Source of the DNA: Litomosoides sigmodontis
Lineage: Eukaryota; Nematoda; Chromadorea; Rhabditida; Onchocercidae
Reading direction: 5' to 3'
Assembly: GCA_963070105.1 (NCBI GenBank)
Contig: OY718803.1
Location: 5,314,507 to 5,378,506 of the forward strand
DNA length: 64,000 nt
Shown: positions 1 through 13,846 of the stretch, one piece after another
Position numbering within the stretch: position 1 is the stretch's first letter
How the letters are laid out: every line of letters starts with the position of its first letter
The notes under the pieces: model-generated
Told to the model about the DNA's origin: nothing
Databases searched by the model: none
Seen by the model: the letters and a program-made list of their open reading frames with translations, nothing else
Program-made: the position numbers and the translations under genes

Positions 1-1068
1 GCAAAAAGATTTAGGAGCATTTGTGATCTATGTCTGTGCACTTTGCAATCGCATCACACTACATATTTCCAATAGTGTGACTGACATGCTTGGCTGCTGT
101 GCATTATTGGATAACATTTCGATACTGTTATTTCTTAGATATTCCGAGTTTCATTCCATTCAAATTGCAACAGCTTTTTTCGGATTTATGTCTTTCGTAC
201 CTGTTGCTATGTAACAAAATTACAGGCTTATGTAGCAGTGCAATATTTGGATTGACTTGACGCTGAACGCCGATATGAATTGTGGAATGACCTGAATCGT
301 CATAGCAGGAGAATATTTTACTTCATACTATCTACAGATTTTGCACGGTAATAGTAACGTTTCAATTAGCATTTAGGAAATGCGTGCTTGGTTTAATCAA
401 AAGGTTACGAATAAAAATTAAAATTGAGCAACATTTTCCATCTTAACAGCGGCACTGCTAAAGACTATGAGAAGCATTAAACGGGCATACAAAAGTATCA
501 CACTAGTCTTTGTTATCTGGATAATAATGATAATAATCATAATCTTGAGACACACTTCAGAGAGTGAAGAACAGAATGATGTGATAGGAAACTGGTTCAT
601 ATTTTACTAGCGCCTTTTAGAGTAGCTGTAAGTTGAAAGATACATATAATAAAGGAATATAGCAGAGCGCAATGAAGAAGTAATGAAATTATCGGTAACT
701 ACTTGAGCTAATAAGTATCTAACTACGCTATAAAAAGTCTCCCGATGCTTATATTAGTGCTTAATCTAACGAGACGACCGCTTTTTACATGTTTAATAGC
801 TCTTTGTAAGCAACTTCTACTTTTCATAACGAGACTGATTTTTTGCCTGAGGTAACCTGAGGTAACTCTTTCTGGTGTTTCATTATAGCTAAAACAAAAC
901 GATTGACACACTGCGCGAATTTAATAGTTTGATTATCGGACGCCTTTTCAATGCCGAAGTATTCTCTTTATTGAAATAATAAATGTTGTTAGAGGTTTTT
1001 GCATATGGATTAGGAACGGACAGTGCGAATTTCTCCTAATTACCTTTTTCGCAGTGGTTTCGGCACGA

Positions 1069-1111
1069 TCTGTTAAGATCACTGACAGAAAGTCTGTTAA
1101 GATCACTGACA
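1069..1111. repeat. Two-copy direct repeat, 24-bp period
   Basis: A 19-base unit beginning TCTGTTAAGATC and ending ACTGACA occurs at 1069-1087 and again, identically, at 1093-1111, separated by GAAAG-like spacer bases. Confidence 0.85.
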
Positions 1112-1841
1112 CTCTCCAAATTATTACAAAACACTTTATCACAATGAGTAGTATCAGCAAAGAATTCTGTATCTAACTCGGACTTGTATTTTCATGATTA
1201 TATTTTTGAGCTTTAAATGGCTTACCAACAAGAAGTTCACAAACAGGAAGCTTTTTAGGAATCGAGTTATCACTGGAGAAAATGATGAAGCGCAGGACAC
1301 ATACTGTTGAAGTGAATCCCAGCGGAAAATGAGAGCAGAAAGGTATCATGGAGTGCTTCATTATTCTTCGACCTGACGATTACCAAAATCAAAAACTATC
1401 CTCCACTGCTCCTCCTGTATGCTTCACTGCTAGGTTCACACTTCCTCTTCTCTAGTATTTGTATAAACTTCCTGAATTTTTATACTAATCTACAACTTTG
1501 TTTTTCATAATGTCACTTACTCTGCTTTTAACAAACCACATATAAGCTATATGTCGGCTGATGAATTTACTCTATCGGACGTCGAGTTATTACGTTTTAT
1601 AAATGCTGTATAGAACATTTCAGTTACCTGTTCCAACTTACACGAGACAGCTCTCCGAGCATAAAACCGTCATATTTACAAGCTAATAGAGTAGTAGTAT
1701 CCTTCCCTTCATGTGTTCTGTTATAATGGAGGGTTTTATACAACACAATGAGGCATCATTTAAGAAATTTGAGGGGGACGATTTCTGCTTCATAAAAGAT
1801 TCTGCAGTGGCCAATGGCTGTCTTGGTTTCCTACTTAGTGA

Positions 1842-1864
1842 TACACACACACACACACACACAC
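1842..1864. repeat. AC dinucleotide microsatellite
   Basis: About eleven uninterrupted AC units. Confidence 0.9.
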
Positions 1865-3534
1865 CACACAAACACGAGTACATACGTGAGACTTTACCTG
1901 ATGCATTCATAGAATGGAATGGCGTGTGTCAAGTCTTGGGATGTAGCAATTTTGTGTCGCATCAATTTCTGTCAGAGAAAAGCAGGAAATGCGTGAATGT
2001 TTTCAGTACGCAGTTCTTGGGGTAAAAGGTCGTCTCATGCAGTGAAAAGCAATAAAAAGGCAGCTGATAAAAAGTAATAAAATGGTGGATGTGACGAAGA
2101 CGATTTGAGAGAAGACGCATGCCGCCGCGTGGAACGAATACAGTAGTGGAGTGGTTGTGAAGCACAGAAGCGTATGGATTAGAATTTGATTGATGATGGC
2201 GATGGAGATTGGACTGTGGCCTTTCAGGGCTCTGCAAGGAATTGGATTGTAAAAGGAGAGGCGAAATAGCAAGCATATCCGCTGAAGTTGCATTCATCCC
2301 GGAAGGGCGACAGCAGGGAGTAAGACTTGAAGTGGCGGAGGAGGGATAAACTGGGGGAAAGCTTAGCTAGCCAAGGATTGCTCGGATGATGATGACGATG
2401 GTAGTGACGGAGGTCCAGGAGAGCAGAAGGGCTGGGGAAGAAGAGCACAACGGCAGCAGGGCAGGGAGCGTAGTGACGGTTTGCTCGGTTGTTGGGGGAT
2501 TGCTGCCAGCTGCACTTGGAAGCTTGCGATGAAGCAAGACTAAGTCGATAACACTTTTTTCACCACAGTCATTTTCCTCTGCTTTGCAGCTACGACGAGC
2601 CGACCGATAATCTAGCTCGGGCAACTCCACTCCTCCCTGCCGATACAGGTAACTCATGACAGCCGATGTGTCTCAGAATGTGCCTTTCCGCTGAGAATTG
2701 CTTTGGAAAGTGATTGCCACCAAACTAAGCCTGAGCACGGAATTCATGCCAATGTCGATGTTTGCTACAAATGTTCTCCTGGCTTTTAGTTCCTGCGCAT
2801 TCACAGTTTCTTTGTGATGCTAAAGCAATAGAACAACCTCGCTCCTCCTCCGTCTCTTTTCCGACAGCTCTTTTTACAGGTCGCCAACCTGTTTTTTCCA
2901 CATAACTTGAGGAATAATTTACGATGTCAGTTGTCTGTTAATAACATTCGCCTCGTCACGTTTTTCTCCTCATATCTGCGTACACACATTGTTCATGCTC
3001 TCATAAATTAACGTGCGATAGCTGTTTGTTTTCCTTTTTTAAAAAAATTTGCTTAGTAAAGAGAGAGATGGAAAAGTGTCTTTGCATTAAAAAATCATTT
3101 TCGTATCCGGTGTCTTACTTGGTAATTTTCATGTGATCAGGCAAATAACATTGAATGTTTTGCGCTCGCTGCGTCGCTTGTCGTTTTTATGCAAAATTGA
3201 GTCTTCAACTGTTTAAATTCAGTACTTCCTAAGAGAGGAACCGGCTGCAGAAATGATAAAGAGAACAACGCGAACGACGGATGTGCCAAAACTGCGCAGA
3301 AATTTAAAAGGACGCGGTCGCATTACGGAAACAGTGTGTTGTGGGTTAGTAGTATTTAAACAGTAACCAACGTAGTTCATGCTCAGGAGATCATTCCTTT
3401 GACTTTTAAAATCCACTCTTGTCAACTAACTGCCGAACAATTTATGACGAAGCACAGAATTGTGTAGTTCCAGGTTGCCTCTGGCCCGATACATGCATCG
3501 CTGATGGTATGCTGCTGTCTCCACCACTTATAAC

Positions 3535-6500
3535 ATGACACTTTACAGACATTTTGGTGGGTTCGCATACGTGAAATTTGTATTGCTATGGCTCAGTTGT
3601 ATTGCGCTTGACTTATTGATCGGGTTTCGTCTTGAGTTATTATATCCGGTTTGGTTACTTATGCGCAATTGCTACGATTCATTTCGATTCCAGGGTCTCG
3701 TTAGCTCATTACAGTATTCTGTACGTTTCTTACCCATTTTTCTAATTTACAACCGTTAAAAGAAATGTTTTCTTTTGTTTGTTTTGGATTTTAAATTGAA
3801 TTCTCTATTTTTTTAATTATTGACTTTAGGTTTTTTCTGCATTTTTCGTATGTGCCACAGTAACAACGGATCTTATATGTTTCATATTTCTTCCCGTTCA
3901 GCTGTTATTTTTCCTTGCAAGTACATATGTATGGTTTCTTCTGGTTTGGCAGACAGGTATAAAAAACTCCTTTAACTCATTTTTAGCATTATCGACACCT
4001 AGATTCAATATTTTAAAATCTCATTTGGAATGCGCGAAGTCTTTAAGAACTGGATTACATTTACAGCAGAACGGGGCATTGGTTCAGCCCATATGCTGTT
4101 GTGGGTCGCTGTAATATCTTTCGAATATAATTGGCGTTACCGGGGGGATTCGCCGCTGCAGCTGTTAAAAGGATCCACGCTCGAATCCACGCTGAATTTT
4201 CTTACTGGTAATGTTTGCGGAAATGAAGTTTTCTATACATAGACGTGGTAATTCTTGTATTTCAGTGTATTAGGTCTAAATCTTATCAAACTAATTGTGA
4301 CATTGCTTAAACTGAAATTTCAGCTGGTTTGTTGACAAACTGGCTAGAATTACATGATTTATCAACCAGTGGTGAGGTGGTTGCAAGTGATTCATCAAAA
4401 GAATGCTATTCACCAGCACGATTTGTTAATCCTTTTGGTAGTTTTTTTGGTGGCTTTGGTGTCGCGTTAATGGCAGCTTTTGCACACAGTTCTTCGCTGA
4501 CTTCAGATCTCTGCCGTCCCTTTGCTGCACACTGCATCGGATATCCGGTTGTTATGCTTGGATTTGGTCTCAAAACGTATTTTAGGTATAAGATTCTTTG
4601 CTAGTTACTTTGAAAATGTATATATCGTCTCATTGTCAGGTTATCTTTGCAGCAAGTATTTGAATCACATGTCGACAAGTCGTTAAAGCCCATCCTATCA
4701 TCCTTCTAAAGTTATAACCAGAGTTATAACTTCACTATTTAGTACTAAAATATATAATTTTTGCAGGCTTTGGAGAGTAAAAAGACGCCAACGCGAAGTA
4801 TCACTTGCAAACGAAGTATATTGTAGACTTCTAATGGAGGCGTTACCATCGTTATATGAAGGTCCAAAACTGTATTCGCGATGTGGCGGCGCTGTATTAC
4901 AGGACCAAGAACAGATGGGTTACTGTCTTTTCGCATTTAATCAAAATAGTCATTTAATCAAAGTAGAATTTATTGAATAGTTTTCACTTCGCTGTAAAGC
5001 TCGTTGATGATTCCAGTTGAAAAGCGTTTTAGGAGATGTACTATATATAACACATTTGGCTCTAATATGCATTTAATTTAGTTCCTTTTGAAGCTGTTAG
5101 TGAATCCAAAACAAACTAGTTGTATCTCCCTATAGAAAATACTTTTTGTATCCTTTATCAAGCAAAATCTTATCCTCTATCCTTTAACTGGTATGATTGA
5201 AGTATATCTATTCTTTTCAGAGTATGAATCCGAACTTTGTCCTGGTTCGTTACAAAATTTAGCTATTTGCGCATCACCTTCATCAACCGCCGTAGCACAT
5301 CGGAAGAATTTACGTTCTGCAACAGCTTGGAAGCAGAATGGTTGGAAGCATCCGATCATTAATTCCAAAAAAGTTTCTGTTCCTCCAAGTGGGTCATCAT
5401 CAACGCGAAAAGAAAGGATAGTAAGAGAAAATAACGATGATGATGATACAGCTAGTTCTGGTTCGTTAATAATAACAGTCCTTCAGTTTTATTTTTTTTA
5501 TTATGCTACCAAGCAAAATAACTGGCAAGCTCTGAAGGTAAATAAACTTACTAGGTAATGCTACTACTAAGCATGTTAGGCAATTCGTATATTAGACCAT
5601 AAAAATTAATTTCATATAAGTGTTCTGCTGCAACGATTATAGATTACAATTGTAGAATCGATCGACATCATTGTTAAAAATGCGATATCAGAAATAATTT
5701 TTTTATGAGAAGATTGTGAGTAAAGTGAGGGGGAGGGGGGGGGGGGGGAGTGGGAGAGTTTTCTGCTCTTTCGATGGCACAGTTTTTCTTCAAAAGTTGA
5801 GAGCAAAATTGGAAAGTGCATGAAATCAGTCTGTGCAACGCATTGTTGGAGGTACAATTTTTTTGCAGTATCATTATTGTTAGTGCCGAAAATGTATTTG
5901 TGGCGCGTAATGTGGGATTTACTATGGAGCATAGTGTTGTACGTATTGGGTAGTGTTGTTGAGTCAACATCATCATCACTAGATGATCGCATGTCATTGT
6001 CCTCAAATGAAATGGAAAGCGAAGATGAAATGATGGAGCAGGAAGAAACTTCATCTCAACCAGATGATACTGCACCAAGTTCAAATCATTTACAATCTAT
6101 TCATCGGCATCCAACTAGTTCGAGAAAAAATAAAGGTACTTCAGTTTTTGTTACTCTCAAACGAGTAAAATTTATATGGTTTCCAAAAAACTTTCATGGA
6201 GAGAAGACGATGTAAGTATTTTCGAAAGCATGTTCACATTTTAGTGGTAATTTCAAGTTCGGGAAGCTATCCTCAAGCAAAAGGAAAACGTTCACGCGGG
6301 CGTCATTTACAAAACCATGCTGGCTATATCTTGTCACCATTAACATCTGGAGCTGTGTTATCATCAACTACACTGGGTGCTAATTGTGCATTAAATAATA
6401 ATTTATTGAATCTGGCAGCTGGTAGTATACAGCAGGATAGACAAATGTACAATTCTACTAGCAATACAAGTTATCAGGATATATCGATTACCAATGTTAA

Positions 6501-9295
6501 TGTTGTTGAAAGTGGTAGTCCGTCTACAGGCAATGCTGCTACTTTCAGTGGGAAGGCCAGTGAATATGAGTTAGTTCCATTTTAATTTTTAATTTGGATT
6601 TTTACGCGGAGAACTTGGTGTAAATCCATATAGTCTGGAATTTTTAACAATATTGTGAAAATAGTGAAAGTGGGATCATTCATTTCTAGATAAAAATGAA
6701 GCTCATATATAGAAAATCAAGCTAAATTGAAATATGCACGAGTGTATTTCCAAACTGTTAAATTCAGCAAACTATATCGGAAGAATTCTAACAACGTAAG
6801 CGTTTCGAATACAAGTTAGCTAATCTGATTTTTTTTGAATGGAATTTTGTATGAATGACTGTATATAGGTATGTTTAAGTACCGAAGAATTGCTAGAAAC
6901 ATTGCGTAATGATCTGAGAGCAGCACAATTACAAGAAGCAGAATTGCGATACATGCTACAAAAATATGTCAATGGAGAAAAACAGTTGAAAGAAGAATTA
7001 CAACAGTTAAAATTGAAGCAGGAGCAAAGTGAAAACAAGTTAGTTTCCATATCGATCATTTGCTGGGTTCCGACTTTCATTTTCCTTTTTTTAAAAAACT
7101 AAATATATAATGAATGGTTTGTTTTCAGGCTTACAAACATACTAAAAGTACGCGAACAAGAAAAATCAGCGATGCAGTTGTTGGAAAAGAAAGTAATTGA
7201 TATACAGGCAAAAAAGAATGAATTAGAAAAAGAATTAAATGCAGAGAAGCGTAGCAAAATTAAAGAAGAGCATGCTGCTGCACGTGCATTAGCTGCTGCG
7301 CAGTTAAACAGGTATGTTGCTAATTTTAATTGGTGTTTGAGTGCATCGCTAATTTTTCACAATTCATTTTTTGTAAAACGCCAAGCATTTGATTACCAAG
7401 GCAATCAGAATGTTTAGTATTAGAGACATTCTGTGACGCCAGGGCACACTTCTGTGCAAGTTATTAAAGATCTTTTCGAAACCAAAATAGTAGTGTTTTC
7501 AGTTTATAACTTTTTTCGTGAAAATTTGCATTGTTTTTATAGATCTGTTGAATGTAGTGAAGCATGCAGAACAAAGAAAGCTGATTTGGAGAAAGAATTA
7601 CGAGTCGCTCGGCGGGAATTGAAAGTTAAAGAGGAACTTGCAAATGAGTATGAAGATGAGTTGAGACAGTTACGGCAGTACAAGGAAAGCAACGACTTGC
7701 AGGTTTGTGCCAACTCATGAATTGTAAGAAATGCCATCCTAAGAACCTTCTATTGCAGAACAGTGTAAATTAAGTTCTATCTGATAGTACATAAAAGTGT
7801 AATTAGCAGAATTAGCTATATTTATAATTTTTAATGATTTGATAAACTCTATTTGAGTGTGTGATTTGTGATGAAATATATTTCAGGAGTTGTATGCAAC
7901 ACTTCGAGTTATTCGTGAGAAGAACACTCATCTGGAGAAGTCGCTGTCAGCAGAAAATCGGTTAAAGCAGAAATTATTTTATGCTTTAAATGAAGCACGA
8001 GGGCAGATGGCTGATTATCAGCGTGGGTTTCTAATTTTTAATAATTTTTGTTCATAAATTACTTAATTCACTCACATTCTAACTTAGTTAAGAAATGAGC
8101 TGCTGGAATTGTGTATATAACGCATCGTGCACTATACAAAGGTATTTATTAATAGCTGAGTTTTGCAGAAAAATTCACGTAACATCGGAGCAAGCGAATT
8201 TAATTCTTTTTTTTGTCGTTATTTTGTGGTCGCATCATTCAAAAATGGAAGTCGTGAATTGCGATCGTCTTACTATATTGATCGTGAAATATTTGCAGAG
8301 CAGCTATTTGCAAAGGAAGCAGATTTGCGCCTAAAAAATGTTGAGTTAATGAATCTGCGTGGCCGGTTTGGAAATAGTGCAAATGATCCGTCAAAGTTAC
8401 TACCTCATGGAAATAATCGAGGATCGGTATATATTTTAGTCAAATGACTATTTAATGTAATGCAGTGCAAGAAAATTCGCTACAAAAGCTGATGTGTGCT
8501 GATCTTGCGCAATTTGTAGGCGATAAAATTGGTGGTGTGTCGCTCATTTTAAGTTGTGTGGATCGTTTCGTTCAAGTAAATAACTTTTCAACTGTTTCAA
8601 ATGTAAAGTGGTACTTTTTTAGTTCTCAATAAAAACGACACGTTCTGGTCCTGCAGGTAGCACTGTTTTACAACCCGTTGTCAGTGATATCAGCAGTATT
8701 TTGAAACCACATGCAGCAACAGAACAGGACATTTTCAGCAGTGCAAACAATGCTTACATGTGAATCCTATTACTACAACACTTATATTCAATTTTAAACG
8801 TTATCATACCACTTCTATACTTTAATAGGTGAAAGCGTTTCATGCAGTCGAAGAGTATCCTGATTACACTTTCTGATTGGAAAAATAGAGAATGGGGCGT
8901 AGTACATGAATCTTCAAGAGAGTATCAGTAATGAAACTCACCACAAGTCTAACAAACTGAATTTAATCATTTTTTTTGTCAACTTCACTAAAAAAGATAA
9001 CAACTGTTTCTTTTATGCTCAAATTATTAGTAATTTGAAAGCAGAAGTAACAGTTATCTGATGATCACTTGTTTCATATATTATTTTCAGGCCATATACA
9101 TTCACAACGTACCCATCTCAAGATGAGCATTCTCTTTTCGATAGTTCAGTCACGCATTCTTCTTCTACAATACCACCAAATTCACTGAGCCCACCTCCAG
9201 CACGTCTTTCTAGTGTTAGTTCAGACACTTTCCGTTTTACAAACAACAAATTCAGCGCAACATCCACTAACAACAGGTCTCCAAAGAATTCCTGA
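3535..9295 (+). CDS. maco-1: Macoilin, ER membrane coiled-coil protein
   Basis: Fifteen exons can be joined in phase: 3535-3699, 3830-3956, 4067-4207, 4324-4585, 4767-4918, 5221-5537, about 5964-6135, 6245-6569, 6880-7038, 7129-7311, 7543-7702, 7887-8022, 8299-8426, 8623-8759 and 9091-9295. They give about 922 residues. The N-terminal third has macoilin's membrane segments and the signature DLCRPFAAHCIGYPVV. The C-terminal half is a long coiled coil (LRNDLRAAQLQEAEL, EKELRVARRELKVKEE, LRQLRQYKES), as in animal macoilins. A low-complexity Ser/Glu/Asn middle region joins them. In the family, macoilin is a neuronal rough-ER protein that affects excitability. The model starts about 20 residues inside the human N-terminus, so a short upstream exon may be missing. 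The start of exon 7 is uncertain: 5869 is a second acceptor but has the wrong phase. Confidence 0.93.
5729..5748. repeat. Poly-G tract in a macoilin intron
   Basis: A nearly pure run of G, broken by one A near each end, lies in the intron before macoilin exon 7. On the coding strand it could form a G-quadruplex-like structure in the pre-mRNA. Confidence 0.8.
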
Positions 9296-10552
9296 GCTTT
9301 TTTGTTCATGTAAACACCGATTGGAATTGAATCTTCGGATACTTTCTACGGTTCATTTTTTTATTATTTATGGATTCAGTTTAGTTTTTTATAACGCTTC
9401 CTTCGGTGAGAATGTCTTTGGAAAAAATACGTTTTAATGTTATGGTTCAAGTATAGTGACACTACTCGGCGCAGGTGCTGGTGCAGCCATTGTTGCATGA
9501 AAGTCTAATTGTTCTATCGGATCTAGTGACTAATTTTATAAAATTGTAGATTTGTGTTGGAAAAAAAATGTCTCAAGAACGTTTATGATTTTAGTCTCTT
9601 CTTCGTACCTTTCCTGAAGCTAATGTTCACAATTTAGGATTTTCTTCCCCTTGCATAATGCTATTATATTTTAGGTTTGGTCAAATTGCCCTTCATCTAC
9701 TTTTTAATCCGAAGAAGTTTTCGCTTCAGTTTTAAGTGCGTGTGTAAAGGCCCTATTCAGTTACGTTATAAAGTGGTCCATAGCGTAGTACTCAGAAATG
9801 TGATTTTAGTTCTGTGTAGCAATTGAAGGCGTTCGTTAGGACTTGCTTGCTAAAATGTTATAGTCCAATATTCCTTCACGACTGCGGTGTTTGTCACTTA
9901 TCTCTCCTGAGATCGTTTTCCTCAATTGTTAATGTGATTTCTCATGTGAGCAAATATATTTTAGTTCATATTTGTTTGTATTCGCTTATCTCCACGTACT
10001 CCTAGCAACTTTCATTTTGAGCTGTGCTTACTTCATTTTTTAAATGTTTCCCTTTTGGTTTCTCTTGCGGATCTCTCCTTACGGTTCATTATTGAAACAT
10101 ATGACTGTTTTTTTTTTATTTAAATCATTTTCAGAGGCATAATTTTCCTGTTACGTATTACCATTTTTTTTGACACCAGTTCGTCTTACCCCTTTCCTTT
10201 TTATGGTGTAACGAAGCCAGCTACCATCTAAATATTATATACATTTGATTGTATTATGTGTAGCTTTAATTTGCTTGCACTGAAAAGGTATTTTCTCCCA
10301 AACTCTTAAGTAAGGCAAGAAAAACCCTTGAACGTCTTAAGAGGTGTTAGAAAAGTGTACAATGTCGAAAAAAGCTGAACTTCCTCGAGCTATATCACAA
10401 AGCAATTTGAGGAACGTTTTCCCTATATACCGCGTAATTTGGAACTGGTGTGTCACTACGAAACGTAAGCATTTATCTTTGAATTCATCCGAATTTCCAG
10501 TTTACAGACACAATGCTCCATTTTCAGTTAAGAACAATTATTACTTCATAAG
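9296..10552. other. Convergent intergenic region
   Basis: This stretch lies between the 3' ends of macoilin (+) and WDR18 (-). It is AT-rich with T-rich runs and contains no convincing exon. It should hold both 3' UTRs. Confidence 0.6.
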
Positions 10553-13201
10553 TTAACTACGATCAATGATCAATGATGCTGCGAAATCATAAATTTGTTG
10601 ATTAGCTTTTTCCAATGCTGCTATTTTTGCTTTCAAAGATTCAATTGCTTTTGAATCCGAGCTCTCTACGCTTTCCACTGATTTTACATCTTTAGCAATG
10701 TGCTCATAGTATGGTTCATTGTCGATTGATGCATTAACTTGGTCCTGAATACAGTTTAATTTAGATTACTCCCCTGTTTTCATCCACTATTTCTAAACAT
10801 AACCAACAAAGAAAAAAAGAAAAAGGTACAGCTAGAGAATTTAAGTATCGATCTATAAAATAGGGGCATAAAGAAAGATTATATTAAATACCTCCATTCT
10901 AGTGTAATCAGATATGATCCTATTGAGATCTTCAACATAAAAGTCATCCTGGAAACAAGCATTTACATGATATGGGGTTTTATAGTTAGTTGCACTCATT
11001 ATCAGAAATTCATGAGTAAAGCATCAACTTTTAAAATATTTTACAGCTAACGAAAAAAATAGAAGAAAATGGAACTTTTTCAGTGGATATCACATCTTGC
11101 AACAACACAACCGCAGGTAATGTGCTTTCTTTCTGTCGTTTAAGATTACAATTAGAGGATATTTGCTTCTTTTTCTTACTTCCTTCCACGGCTTTCCATC
11201 GCATGTTAAACTTCAACTTGCAAATGGGTCCTTAAAAAATGTTAAGAGATGAACAGCGTAGGTTTGATTATCATTTCTTGAAATTACCTTTTAAAGATGA
11301 TGTTTTCAAACACTGATGACTCGAAATATCCCAAACCACATAAACACCACAGACATCACCAGATGCCAGCAAAGAGCCGTCATGATTTACATCCAACCAT
11401 CCCAATTCTGCTGAGTGACTCTTGAATTGTAGAAAGTTTTCGGCAGTTTCTTCTCCGATTACAACCGAGATTTCTGCTTTGTTCTAAAAAATCCGAATAA
11501 ATCTCTTTTTCAATAATTCCTAAATTAATTTCTTTTATGGACATACCAAAGTATAGAGGTTTAATTGAACTAAAGATCCATCAACTGCACCCAAAAATAT
11601 TCGACATTCAGCGGGATCAATTGCACAAGATGATAATGCAACATCACACGAAATCTAAAGTTATATCAAACCAATTGTTATATGTTATTGAATAGACCAT
11701 TTATCTGATAATACTGTACGCATGCCAAAAAGCAATGAAATTTTCAAATGGATAATTGTAAAATTAAATGAATCAAAATGCTAATAATTCACACCTTGTT
11801 CATTGATAAGGGAACACAAAATATATGAGAAAATATATTCGTTTTTTTTTTTTTAAATTTTAGCTTACTTTTAACAAACAGATATCAGCCGTAACCGAAT
11901 GCAATGCAGCGGTGTGGTCCTTGGAACAAGATAATATACGAGAGTTATTATGACGTGTTACCGCAATGTCGCTAACGGATAAAGAATGCGGTCGCCACTG
12001 ACGGAATGGGACAGTATGTTCCGAAGTTGGATGTGCTGACATCAACCTGAAACAGCGGTGAGAAATCCAGAACTACGGTCGTCTGTTGCATTCAAGTATA
12101 TGACTTCGTTCTTTACATATTACTCTTCCTAGTGCGATTATTTAATAAAAAAAATGGAAAACATTATTTGCACCAATACAGCAACTAAGTGAGGTGAGAG
12201 AAAATGATCTAAAGGAAGCAATAAAGATTAGTTTCCTTGAAAATATAAAAACTAAAACTACGTTCTTAAGAAGTAAATGCAAAAGCAGCAAAAAAACATA
12301 TAACACAATAAGTACAAAAAAACATATAACTTGACGTCAAAACGTTATCAGTAAAGCTAACTCAGCAACAATAAAGACACATAAACTGCCATCCTCTGTC
12401 CCAGAAACCAGAAGTGAACCGTCCGAATTGAGGAGTAAACTAGATATAGATCGATAATGGCCATTAATTACAGCGATGAGTTCGCCTGTAGCAATCTGTA
12501 ATTTGAAGAGAAATGCAAAGAAGCAGCAGGTGAATTAAATTACTAAAAATAGGTATATTGAACTTACAATCCAAATGTATATTTGATTGTTGACTGCAGC
12601 GAAAAGTACGTTACCATCTGGCGTTACAGCTAAGTGACGCACCGACTTAGGAAGCACACTCTTGACGTGGAGACGTTTACTGTTATCCACAGAAAGTAGA
12701 TGCAACAACGGTTTGTCTTTCGTTACAACAATAAAGCGATTGTTGTCAAGCATTTCAACAGATCCTACAAACTACCTGCATGTATACATTGAACTTCGTT
12801 ATTTGTTCACACTTCTTTTCCGAGAGAAAACTTTACCTGTTACAGCTCCTTGTAATTCATTGCCCTTGTATGACCAAAGGGATACACCCGTCTTTGGGTT
12901 GATGAGCACTGTTGCATATGGATCGCTTGTTTCGCTCGCTATCAGCAAGCACTGAAAATGTTAATTTGTTAACATCGTAAATCGTACATTACTCTTTTGG
13001 GTTCATTTTTACAGTATCATAGTGTTTAAACTAGATGTGCTTCCTAAGGATGGCATAAAAATTAAGGCATCAGAGCATAAATCTTTCCACATTTCGTAAT
13101 ACAATTCCAATAATAACTGCAATGACCTCAAACTAAATTGTTGGTCCTCAACCAATGTTTATAAAAAATTAAAAATAAAGTACCTCAACCTCGTCTTCCA
13201 T
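10553..13201 (-). CDS. wdr-18: WD-repeat protein 18 (Rix1/PELP1 complex subunit)
   Basis: Ten minus-strand exons join in phase: 13184-13201, 12837-12951, 12568-12764, 12362-12495, 11869-12046, 11547-11654, 11288-11483, 11052-11230, 10892-10948 and 10553-10744. They give 457 residues (human WDR18 has about 432). Seen: WD-type blades such as HLAVTPDGNVLFAAVNNQIYIW-like, LLNSDGSLLVSGTEDGSLCV and HDGSLLASGDVCGVYVVWD, a lysine-rich insert, and a C-terminal coiled coil (AIESLKAKIAALEKANQQ) ending in the WDR18-like YDFAASLI. The family protein (yeast Ipi3) acts with the Rix1/PELP1-TEX10 proteins in 60S pre-ribosome maturation in the nucleus. The first exon is only six codons (MEDEVE). Its ATG directly follows an AG, which suggests a trans-splice acceptor. 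mrps-33 is divergent, about 645 bp away. Confidence 0.88.
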
Positions 13202-13835
13202 CTCACACAAAATTCTTGCCTCACTACTTCACGTATCCTCAACCACTTCACCCATCACCCTTCAGCTCGAGCAAACTTAGACAAGCATAAACAACCCATC
13301 TAGATCACTATGACCAGATAGCAGTGAAAATTTCGCTCCCGCTCTTAAGTGACCCATCAATGTAGTTAACGTAGGTTGAGTATCTCGTTCCTTTGAAGAG
13401 ATGAGAATGTCATGATAACGGATGCTATGGTTCAATCAGAGCGGAATGACAATGCAGGGAGTTGATTTAGATTATATCGGAATGCTTTTGCGCAGTTACA
13501 CTTCGAAAGAGTTGTATAAAAAAGAAATGTAGTTCTTGTCGCAAGTATTCTTTTTAAAAATACTGAAGAGAAGAGAATTGTATTTTGTTCAGTACTTTTT
13601 GGTTTTCATAGCTCCGTTGATCGACGTTCACATTGTTGGTGGGTTTAGCATCATCAATAAATAGTCAACTGTTGAAATTCTTGAAATTCCATATTATTTG
13701 CATTCGTTCCTCAAAGAATGGTTTATTTTTTCTCTAGGTGAATTCGTATGGAACGAATGAATTAATTAGACATTGACTTATTAAAAACATGTTGCTACTT
13801 AATAACATATTCCAAAATTATAAGGTTACACATAA

Positions 13836-13846
13836 TTTCAGGGACA
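13836..13846 (+). promoter_or_regulatory. Probable spliced-leader acceptor of mrps-33
   Basis: The sequence AATTTCAG ends at 13841, five bases before the mrps-33 ATG. A strong 3' splice site immediately before a start codon with no upstream coding exon is typical of nematode SL trans-splicing. Confidence 0.6.

Larger units (their letters stand above)
1..3534. other. Upstream non-coding region, no gene seen
   Basis: No reading frame here shows a recognisable domain or a consistent exon chain on either strand. The stretch holds a short tandem repeat near 1.07 kb and an AC microsatellite near 1.85 kb. A more GC-rich patch at about 2.1-2.65 kb gives several overlapping open frames that look like chance. 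The last few hundred bases are the likely promoter or 5' UTR of the macoilin gene. Confidence 0.6.

Noticed and set aside
1711..2025. 104-codon frame overlapping an AC microsatellite
   Set aside because: The His-Thr run comes from the repeat, and no conserved features flank it. Likely chance.
2003..2657. Several overlapping minus-strand frames of 74-111 codons
   Set aside because: They overlap each other in a GC-richer patch and show no domain. Frame length alone is not convincing.
5612..6084. Overlapping minus-strand frames of 126 and 136 codons
   Set aside because: Antisense to macoilin exon 7 and its intron, with Pro and Ser runs from the poly-G tract and Ser codons.
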